Assembly (NCBI RefSeq): GCF_000298075.1
Contig: NZ_JH815593.1
Coordinates: forward strand, 375,849 to 439,848
Direction of reading: 5' to 3'
DNA from: Staphylococcus massiliensis CCUG 55927
GTDB taxonomy: Bacteria; Bacillota; Bacilli; Staphylococcales; Staphylococcaceae
DNA length: 64,000 nucleotides
The notes below the pieces were generated by a model that was not told the origin of the DNA, did not search any database, and worked only from the letters and a program-made list of their open reading frames with translations. A program made the position numbers and the translations under genes. This document shows, in pieces, positions 49,898-61,800 of this stretch. The stretch's first letter is position 1. Each line of letters begins with the position of its first letter.

Positions 49898-52800
49898 ATG
49901 AGACATCAAAAGATACAAAGATTCGGTATAAGAAAATATAATGTCGGTTTATTTTCTACCGTAATAGGTACCTTACTTTTTCTAGGTAGTCAATCAACCG
50001 CATTTGCAGATGAAACGACACATCGTGAATCAAATGTAATTGCTACTACTATTCATGAGTCAGAATCAGATAAAGAAGAAGCGGACACACCGAAGCCAGA
50101 GGAAGCAATTACGCCACTAGAATCTGAGACATCTGATGATACGAATACATTAAATGTAAAAGACGAAGTATTAGATTATGAGAGTAAAACTGAAACTGAG
50201 AGTGAAGCGTCAGAAGACGACGCTAAAGACAAAGTCGAAGAAAAAGATAAAAAAGACGAAGAGACTCAAGAAGAAAAATCTGAGAAGGAAGCTAAATCTG
50301 ATAAGGAAGACGAAGCTTCTAAGTCAGAGGAATCTCAGAAAGAAGATACGCCTAAAACTGAGAAGGCTAAAGCTGAATCACGTGAAGCGACTGAAGATAG
50401 TAAACCACGTCGTCGAGGCAAGCGTTCATTAGAAGCTAACTCGCTCCGTGAAGCTACACCACCAGAGAATAATCCTATAAGAAAGCGTTCAAAGCGTGCT
50501 ACTAACGATCCAACGCCTACGCAAGATCGAAGTAACCGACATAGCTTTATCTATGGGGATCCAAACGATCCTAGAACGCTTATGTTAAATGATTACGACC
50601 ACCCATTAAATTTTACAGATGGTATGGACTTGCATCTTGATTTCAACTGGTTAAACTATAATGAAAACCGTCGTCGTGTGAGAAACCAAAACGGTGACCC
50701 TTATGGTTTAAAAGGTGCAGGTTTACATCAGGAATTTGTATCTAACACAAGCGAAATCTTGTTGAGATATGTTACATTCCCTGGTAATAACAACTATTCT
50801 ACTAATGAAGAACGACTACATTTATCTTTCCGTCAACCGAAATTCTACAAAAATATTGAAGCAATCGTTATCGAAGATGGCAACAACACAGTAGGTTTCA
50901 CACGTAACTACGATGGTTCTAACTGGGATACTGAAGTACGTCAATTTACGAGTCTTTTAAGAAATGCAAGAACGAAAGAAGTAAGACTTAAAATCAAGTT
51001 GAAAAATGGTCAGACATTAAGATCACTTGGTTTCACGGATGACATTCCAGTTTATGTGACATCTTCTCTTGAAGATACAAGAAACGGTATTATCGCGAAC
51101 TCGGTACAAAATACGTTAATTACGTTAAAACAATACGGCGGTCGTGAACAACAAGGCTTTCCAATTATTGATAGCTTGAATAATCCATCAGGCTTCTTTA
51201 TTAGACCTATGAATAGTAACATCGTCGTAAACCGTAAAGATAAAACATTTATGGTGAAACACAACTTCCAGCCTAGGGGTAATGCGACAACGAATGAACA
51301 ACTACGTTATTCATTGTTATATTTTAAAGAGCAATTACCTAGAGAATTATTACCTTTCGTACGTCCTGAACTTGTAGAATTATTCCAAACGAATAACAAC
51401 GATATCGAAGGTCAAGAACAAGCTACTGGTAAGAAGGCTCACAGATTTACACTTGATAGTAATGGTTTGCTTGATACAAGCCAAGGTTCGAAATGGTCTA
51501 TCATTAACCCTAATGCTGAGACTCTTGATAACTTTAGAACAGCTGAAAACAATTGGCGTGAAGTATTAACTAAGAACGATAATTCTCCTGTTTCGTTCGC
51601 GACACGTTACTATTTAAAAGACAATGTGACTTTCGACTCTATGGAAAAAGCATTAAAACAGTCTTTAGGCTTTAAATTATTACATTTAGATTCATGGTTT
51701 GAATTAGACCAGGCAAACACAAAACTACAGACGCATTGGCCTGTAATAGACCGTGGTAGCCCTGAAAAAATCATGAAGGGTAGTTATTCAGCTAACTTCT
51801 TTGACTTTAGAAATTTAAATAAAGATACACCGCCTACAATTGATCCAATAGCGAACAAGACAGTACTAAAAGATGCAGGTATTGAACCAATTCGTGTCAG
51901 AGCTCATGACGACAAAGTGGTTTCAAGAATAACTGTTACAAACTTACCACAAGGTTTATTATTCGATTCAGCAAATAATGAAATTCACGGTTTCCCTACA
52001 GAATTGGGTACTAAAACGGTAACTGTTCGTGCATATGATAACCGGAATCATGAGACGTCGAGAACTTTTAATATCACTGTTCAAAAAGCGCGTTTAGAAG
52101 CACCGACTTTAAACCCGGTTAATAACGAAGAGTGGGTTGTTACAGGTAAAGCTATACCAGGTACTCGAGTAGGTGTCAAAGTTAATGGCACACCTTTAAC
52201 GCTCAATGGTCAACCAAAATTAGTTGATACAGATGATAGAGGTTTTTATAGCTTTAGATTAAATAACCGTGTCCCAGCTGGACAAATTATTAGAGCATAC
52301 ACGACAAAAGCAGGCTATCAAGATTCTAATGATTCAGCGCCAGTAACTGTTTCTCGAGGTAATCCACCTCGTTTAACAACACCTACGACGAATTCGTATA
52401 CAGATCAAGATCCAATTAGTATTGATTTACAAGCTGTAGATGATGTTACTGAACCACATCGTATAACTTATAGTTTTCCACCAGGAACTAATACTTATGG
52501 ATTAGTTATCGATCATAATCGTTTAAGAGGTACCGCGAATTTACAAATGCATAACCAACCTATACAAGTCATAATATCGGATGAAGTAGGTAATACAAGA
52601 CTTGAGACTTTTACAATGCTAGTAAGTGCTCGACCTCAGGCTAATGCGCCTATCATAGACCCTGCAAGTGCTAACTCTGAAACTCAGTTCTTGAGAGTGC
52701 ATGGTAATAAATTCGGTAGAATTGATTTGTATCGAAATGGTGTATTATATACTGAGTCTAATGGAGCACCTTCTTACGCATTTGTATCATCAATGTCAGG

Positions 52801-55800
52801 AGGATGGGCGTCAGCTCGATTAGACCGTAAGTTTCAAGCTGGAGACGTTATAGTAGCGCAATATCCAAATAATGGTTCTCCGCCTTCAGCACCGGTTGTA
52901 GTTTCTGACAAAACAAGACCGAACATGAGTGTAATCCCTGATCAAGAGATTCTTGAAGGTGACGCTTATAATATTACGCTTACAGGTAATGATAACTACA
53001 CACCTGCAAACGAGTTAGTATATGCATTTGAAGAGGGTCAAAATTTGCATGGCATGCGTATTGAAGGCAACCGAATTGTAGGTACCGCTTCAGATCCATT
53101 ACTAACTAATGTGAGTATTCATGTTAAAGTAATTGATAAAGGTAAAAATGAAAACTCTCGAACATTTAATTTAAAAGTTAATGCGAAACCTCAAGTAGCA
53201 AAACCTACTATTAGTGGTGACTTAACTAGTGAAATGAATCGGGTAACTGGTACTACGACCGCTGGAGCTACAGTGACTTTACGTAATAATAATGTTCCTG
53301 TAGTTAACAGCAATAGACAACCAATTACTACTGTAGCCGATAGCAACGGTAACTTTGTGTTTAATTTAGCTAACAGATTACAGGCTGGCGCTCAAATTAC
53401 CGTTACAGCAACTAAAGCGCGTCACAATGATTCTGAAATTTCGGACGTTAAAACCGTATCTGATGCGACATTCCCTACTTATGATTACATTGCATCAATC
53501 GTTAAAACAATTAATGACCCTGTTCAAATATCTATCGTAGGTCGTGATAATGTAACAACGCCTCAGAACTTAAGATATGAATTTGAAGCAGGTCAGGATA
53601 CTTATGGTTTAACTATTAGTGGTCAAACGATTAATGGTCCGGTAACAAAATTAACGAACGGTACAAAACGTATACGCATGAAAGTTACAGATGAAGCCGG
53701 CAACTTTGCATGGGGAACTGTAACGTTAACTGTTAACGATTATCCAAAACTAGCTGCGCCAACTATTACAACAAATATTAACTCAGAAACTACAATCGTT
53801 CATGGTACAGGTGTGGTAGGTTCAACAGTAAAACTTTATAATGGTACGGAAGTTCTAAGAGATCGTGGCAATAAAGAACTTGCTTATACAATTGGCGCAA
53901 ATGGTAGCTATAGATTCACGTTGGCAAGTAAACTACCTGCAGGTAGTGAAGTCATAGCTGTTGCTACAAAAACAAACTTTAGAGAATCTGATGCTTCAAG
54001 CGTTGACGTCGTTGAAGATGCAACACCACCATCAACACCTAAAGCAATTAGAGTTACAGTGACAAGAGGCCATAGAGTAAATACAGCCATCACCTTAAGA
54101 GATAATGTTACTTCACAACAAAATTTACGTGTAGTATTAGTGCCTAATCAAGAGACACATGGTATCTCTATTTCTAATACACATATTACAGGTACGGCGA
54201 CTTCCGTGACTTCACCAAAACCAATTCAGTTTAAAATTATTGATGAAGCTAACAACGAACGATTAGCATCGTTTACGTTAGAAGTACGCGAGCAACCTCA
54301 TGCTGCAACACCATTATTTAGTTCTAGTATAAATACAAACACAACTGAAATTTCAGGTACTTCGACACCTAATTCAACAGTTCGATTAAAAAACGGACCA
54401 AACTTTATCACGGATAGCAATAATCAACCATTAGTTGCAACGGCGAATAGTAGAGGTAAATTTATCTTTAATTTAAGTCAACCTTTACCATACCTCGCTT
54501 CCATAACTGCTATTGCGTCGTTACCTTTACATTTAGACTCTTTACCATCTCGCGAGTTGATTGTAGTCGATAAAACTGTACCAGTTATTGATACCTCAAA
54601 TCTAAATGATTTAAATCTAACTGTGGGAGATGACATAAGCATTCCTTTAAGAGCTACGGATAATGCAACAAGTCCTAATTCTATAATTTTCTCGGTTAAG
54701 AGAGGTTCTGCTAATACTCAAAACTTAACTGTTCAAAATGGTATGTTGACTGGTATTGCATCAAGTCCAGTAACAAATGAAATCGTAACACTCGTAGCTA
54801 CAGATGGCGCTAGTAACTCATCAGAACATTCTTTTAGAATGACAGTCGTTGAACAACCTCAATTAGATCCACCTCAAGTAAATGATATTAACAGTGATGA
54901 TCTAACAATAACGGGTACTACAGCACCAAACGCAACGGTAAGTGTTACAGTTAACAATAATCCGTTAGAAAATAGTTCTCATGATGCTATTACGGCAGTA
55001 GCTGATGCAACAGGTGCTTTTACTATTAATCTAGAAACACCTATAGAAGCGTATTCAAACGTAACCGTATCCGCTTCTAAAACGAAACATCGTAGTTCAG
55101 ACCCTTCTGACACTATCGTTGTTTCAGATGGTACAGCACCAGAATATGACGCTATAGCGCCTATTAATACCACTAGAGGACATGAAGTAAGTCAAGATAT
55201 TTCATCATATGACAACGTTTCACAGCCAGGTAATTTAGTATATGATTTCGCAAATGGCCAAGATAATTATGGCTTAAGTATTGACGGTGGTATCATTACT
55301 GGACGACCTAATAAAGTAACTAATGGAGACGTTACAGTAAGATTTACCATTACTGACGAAGCTAACAATATTAAAGATGGCGAATTTACTTTAAATGTAC
55401 GCGAACAACCTAAAACACCTACACCTAGCTTAAATAATATTACGACTGAAACGACTACTGTTACAGGTAGTGCAGTAATCGGTAGTACGATTAAGCTTAA
55501 AAAAGGTACGAATTATATTACAAATAGCCAAGGTCAGCCTTTAACGACTACAACGAATCAAAATGGTACATTCAATATTCAATTACCGAACAAACTCGTT
55601 ACAGGTGATCGTGTAGTAGCTATAGCATCGCAAGATTTACATCTTGATTCTGACCCTTCAACAGTTGATTTAGTTGAGGATAAAACACTTCCTACAATTA
55701 GTCCTATTTCTCCAATTCATGGACGAAGAGGGTATGATATCACACCAGTTGCAATAAGTGGTACAGATAATACGACACGTAGTAACAACTTAGTTTATGC

Positions 55801-58800
55801 TTTTGCAGGTAATCAAAATACGCATGGTTTAAGAATAGATAACAAACGTATCGTCGGTGCTCCTAATACAGTTCTAAGTTCACCAGTTACATTAAACTTA
55901 ACTGTTACTGACGAAGCGGGTAACGTTGGTACTTCAACAGTATCCTTTACTGTGGAAGAACAACCTAAACTTGCCAAGCCAACGATTAGTCATGATATCT
56001 CTACGGTTACGAATGAAATTACAGGTACAGCTGAGAGTGGTAGTACTGTTAAATTGTTAAGAGGTAATCAAGAAGTAACAGGTGCAAACGGCACTCCTTT
56101 AACTGCTGTAACAAATAATCAAGGACATTACGCAATTCAATTACCAAACACTTTCTCAACAGGAGACAACATTACTGTCGTAGCAAGTAAAAATTTACAT
56201 TTAGATTCAGATGCTTCCGATATGAAAGCAGTTATAGATCGTACAAATCCATCCCTAAATCCAATAGCGAATATTAACGGTATGCGTGGTTACGACATTA
56301 CACCTATAACACTTACGGCAACTGATAATACGACGTCTAGTAATGACTTAGTTTACGAATTTGTTGCCGGTCAACCAACGAATGGTCTATCTATTGTCAA
56401 TAAACAAATCGTTGGTGTGCCTACAATTGTTACGCCTTCTCCAGTAGAGTTAACTGTTAAAGTAACTGACCAAGCGGGCAACTTTGATACTAAAAAAGTT
56501 ATTTTAAATGTAGTTGAACAACCTAAATTAGTTACACCTACGATTACAACGAACATCAATTCTGAAACAACAGAAGTTACGGGTAGAGCTGAAAATGGTT
56601 TTAAAATCAAGATTAAAAAAGGTAATGACTTTATTCTTAACGCTCAGGGTCAACCCCTTGAAGTAACAACTAATAACCAGGGAGAATTTAGACTATCATT
56701 ACCTCAAAAAGTAGATGCAGGAAGCAATGTAACTGTTGTGGCTTTTAAAGACAAACATTTAGATTCAGATCCATCTACTGTAGATTTCGTGGAAGATGCG
56801 ACGAACCCAACACTTAACCCTATTTCAAATATTAATGGAACGCGTGGTTATGCTATCACGCCTGTAAATTTAACGGGATCTGACAATGCTACGTCGCCAA
56901 GTGACTTAGTATATGAATTTGTTTTAGGTCAAGATACGAATGGTTTACAAATTGTAAACAAACAAATCGTGGGTACGCCAACTTCAGTGACAGCTTCACC
57001 ATTAGAACTTTCAGTTAAGGTTACTGACCAAGCTGGAAATATTGATACGAAGCGATTCACTTTAACTGTAGCTGAACAACCTAAGTTATCTAAACCAGTC
57101 ATAACGACGAACATCAATACTGAAACAACGGTTGTAGAAGGTACTGCTGAAGCGGGCGCGACAGTCAAGATTAAGAACGGTAGTAGCTTTGTAAACGATA
57201 ATAATGGTCAACCGATTTCAGTAACAGCTAACAACCAAGGCCGATTTGCAATCAATCTACCTCAGAAATTTAATACGAATGATGTAATCACTGCCTTAAC
57301 GTATAAGCAGCTACACCTTGATTCTGATGCATCAAATCCTGATACGGTAGAAGATGCTACACGTCCTTCGCTTAATTCAATATCAAATATTAACGGAATG
57401 CGTGGTTATGATATTACACCAGTACAATTATCTGGAAGTGATAACACGACGGCATCTAATGACTTAGTATATGATTTCGCTCCTGGTCAAGATACGAATG
57501 GTTTACGTATCGAGAACCAGCAAATCGTGGGTACTCCAATAGCTGTAACGGCTTCACCGGTTGAACTTACTGTACGCGTAACGGACCAAGCAGGTAATAC
57601 AAATACGAATACGTTTACGCTAAATATCGTTGAACAACCTAAATTAAGTACGCCTATTATTACAACTAACGTGACTTCTGAATCATTAGTGATTTCAGGA
57701 ACTGCTGAGGCAGGTTCAGTCGTTAAACTTAAGAATGGTTCTAACTTCGTCATTGATCAAAGCGGCTCACCAATTGAAGCAGTCACGAATGCTTCAGGAA
57801 GATTTACATTTAACCTTAATGACAAAATCGATGTAGATAGCGAACTTAAAGCAATCTCTTATAAAGATAAGCACCTTGATTCAGATGAATCAGCGCCAGT
57901 TATCGTCTCTGATGATACAAATCCAGTTTTTGATCAAATTCCTGCAATAAATGGAATGCGCGGCTATGAAATTTCGCCAGTAACAATTAACGCCCGAGAT
58001 AACAAAACGCCTAGTAATAATCTTGTTTATGAATTTGTTCCAGGTCAAAACACGCATGGTTTATCAATCCAAAACAATCAAATTGTGGGTACACCTAACA
58101 AAGTCATTACTAATCCAATTGAACTTTCAGTTAGAGTTACAGACCAAGCAGGCAAATCTGATATTACGACTGTTTCCTTAACTGTTGCGGAACAACCGAA
58201 GTTAATGAAACCAACTATTACTACAGATGTTAACTCTATGACTACATCAATTACCGGTACTGGAGAACCAGGCGCTACAGTTCATCTTAAGAATAATCAA
58301 CAAGACGTAATTAGAACTAATGGTCAACCAATCACTACAATAGTAGGTAATGATGGCAGCTTTACGCTTAGTCTGCCGAATCCACTACCTGCCAATTCTG
58401 AAGTAACCGTTCTAACTACAAAGGATAAACATCTTGATTCTGATAGTTCAGATGTAGATCATATCGAAGATAAAACGCCACCAACGCTTACAAAACCTAA
58501 TGGCATTCTTGAAGTCAACGGTATGCGTGGTTATGATTTAGCACCAGTTCAACTAAGTGGTACTGATAACGTATCAAATTCTAACCGTTTATCGATAAGC
58601 TTTAAGCCTGGTCAAGATACACATGGTTTAAACATTACGAATAACGTTTTAAGTGGTACACCTGTTAAAGTCACGCAACAACCAATTACACTCACACTTT
58701 TAATAGAAGATGAAGCTCATAACGTTTCAGAAGATACGCTTACTTTAAACGTTGCTGAACAACCTAAGTTAGTTAAACCAACAATAAATGGTGATATTGA

Positions 58801-61800
58801 TACGAATAGTAATGTCATTACAGGTAATGCTGACCCAGGTGCTTTGATTACGCTTTATGATGGAAACAATCCGTTAACAGACTCAAGCGGTAATCCAATC
58901 ACAGGTGTTGTCGCTCAGGATGGCACATTTAACATTCCGCTTCATAAACCATTAGCGCCGAATGTTGCCCTTACTTTAAAAGCAACGAAAGATAAGCATC
59001 TTGATTCGGATAGTTCGGATACTGACCAAGTTGAAGATCGAACTAACCCAACACTTGAAGATATTAATGATGTTACTGTTTTAAAAACAAAAGAAATTCG
59101 AATTCCATTTGTAGCTAGTGATAATAGCAATAACTACGTAGCGTCTTTAACAGGCACTGATTCAAATATCAATTTACGTATTGAAAATGGAGAAATCATT
59201 GGTTCTGCAGCTCTGCCAACGAATGGTGCTGTACCAATAACGTTGACAGATGACGCAGGTAACACAGTGAGTAAGACATTTAACTTAACTGTTAAAGAAT
59301 TTCCGAAACTTAAGACACCAGTTGTAACGGATGATTTGAAATCAACGACTACTGAAATACATGGTACAGCCGAGCCTGGTTCTCTCGTTACGCTTATCAA
59401 CGAAAATGGACCAATTTTAAATAGTTCGGGACAACCAATTACTGCTATAGTAGATCAAAGTGGCGCATTTGTGATTGCTACGCCTGACGGTTTACCTATT
59501 GACACGGAAGTTCAAATTACTTCTACTAAAGCTGACCATTTAGATTCGGATGCTTCAACAAAAGATTTTGTAGAAGATAACGAAGATTTGGATCAAGATG
59601 GTAGACCAAATTATCTCGACCATGATATCGATGGTGATGGTATCAACAATGAGGATGAAAAATTACTCAACCTCAATCCTAAACTTGCTGATTCAGATAA
59701 TGACGGTACACCTGATGGCGACTTAGACAGTGATCAAGATGGTATCTTGAACAAAGATGAGTCTGATCCGAATAGTGAGCGTGCAACGGATAGAGATAAC
59801 GATGGCAATCCTGACGTTCTAACACAATTAGATACTGATAATGATGGTACACCAGATATAAATGACCCTGATGACGATAATGATGGCGTAAACGACGTAG
59901 ACGAAGCTTTAATGAACTTGAACCCTAAAGTACGCGATACGAACAATGATGGTACGCCTGATGGTGATGAAGATTCTGATCGTGATGGGCTTTTAAATAA
60001 AGATGAGTCAGACCCAACGCTAAATACTGCTACAGACCGTGATCAAGATGGCTTACCTGATATCCAAACTAGAAAGGATACAGATGGTGATGGAACGCCT
60101 GATGTTGATGATACGGATATCGATGGCGATGGTATTAATAACGCGGATGAAGCATTGATTGGTACAGACCCTAAACTTAAAGATAGTAATCAAAATGGCA
60201 CACCTGACGGAGATGAAGATTTCGATGGTGATGGTATCTTAAATAAAGACGAGTCAAATCCTAATCGTGCTGATGCCACTGATAAAAACCAAGATGGTCA
60301 ACCTGATATTACAACGCAACTTGATACGGATGGAGACGGTACGCCAGACCACCAAGATCATGATGACGATGGTGATGGTATTAATGATGCAGATGAACTA
60401 TTACTTGGTTTAAATCCTAAGTTAGTAGATTCTAATAATAATGGTACGCCTGATGGCGACGAGGATTCTGATGGAGATACAATTCCTAACAAGAATGAAT
60501 CTGATCCGAATTCAGCGACGTTTACTGACAAAGATAATGATGGTAACCCTGATGTATTAACGCAACTTGATACGGATCACGACGGTACGCCAGACCATCA
60601 AGATAACGATGATGATAATGATGGTATTAATGACGCTGACGAAGCACATCTTGGTTTAGATCCTAAGTCAACTGACTCTAACAACAATGTTACAGCCGAT
60701 GGTGATGAAGATGCTGACGGTGATGGCATTCTAAATAAGGATGAATCTGATCCAACATCTAATTCGATTACGGATAAAGATGGAGACAATCAACCTGATA
60801 TTTCAACGCAGCTTGATACGGATCGTGACGGACAACCAGATCACTTAGATCCAGATGACGACAATGATGGTATTAATGATGCAGATGAACGTGTTCTTGG
60901 TTTAAATCCGAAGTCTACTGATTCGAATAACGACGGTACAGCTGATGGTGACACAGACAGTGACGGAGACGGTATTCTGAATAAAGATGAATCAGATGAA
61001 ACATCTTCTGACATAACTGACAAAAACAATGATGGTAAACCAGACGTATCAACACAACTTGATACGGATAATGATGGCACACCAGATTACCTAGACAATG
61101 ATGACGATAATGATGGTGTGAGCGACGCAGATGAAGCGGTGTTAGGTCTTAATCCTAAGCTTATCGATTCAAATAGTAATGGTGTTCCAGATGGTGACGA
61201 AGATGCTGACGGAGATACGATTTCAAACAAAGATGAATCAGACACTACGATTTCAACGTTTACAGACAAAGACCAAGATGGCGTTGCTGATATTAATACT
61301 GCTCTAGACACGGACCATGATGGCCAACCAGATCACGAAGATAACGATGATGATAATGATGGTATCAATGATTCCGATGAAGCATTATTAGGATTAAATC
61401 CGAAATCAGCTGATTCTGATAATAATGGTACAGCTGATGGTGATGAAGACTCTGATGGAGATACTATTCCAAATAAAGATGAATCGTATGAAAATGCTAA
61501 CGCGCCAACTGATAAAGATGGTGATGGCAACCCTGATGTATTAACACAACTTGATACAGATTCTGATGGCACACCTGATCATCTAGATACAGATGATGAT
61601 AATGATGGCGTAAATGATGCCGATGAAGCGGTCTTAGGTTTAAATCCAAAATTGGCCGATTCTGATAACAATGGTAAGCCAGTTGGAGACGAGGATGCAG
61701 ATGGCGATACAATCCTTAACAAAGACGAATCAGACGCTTCAAGTTCACAACAAACTGATAAAGATGGCGACGGTCAACCTGATATTAATACAGCTTTAGA

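Noticed and set aside
53908..59400. Minus-strand frames of 60-90 codons across the Ig-like array
   Set aside because: Antisense reflections of the repeated units, no ribosome sites.
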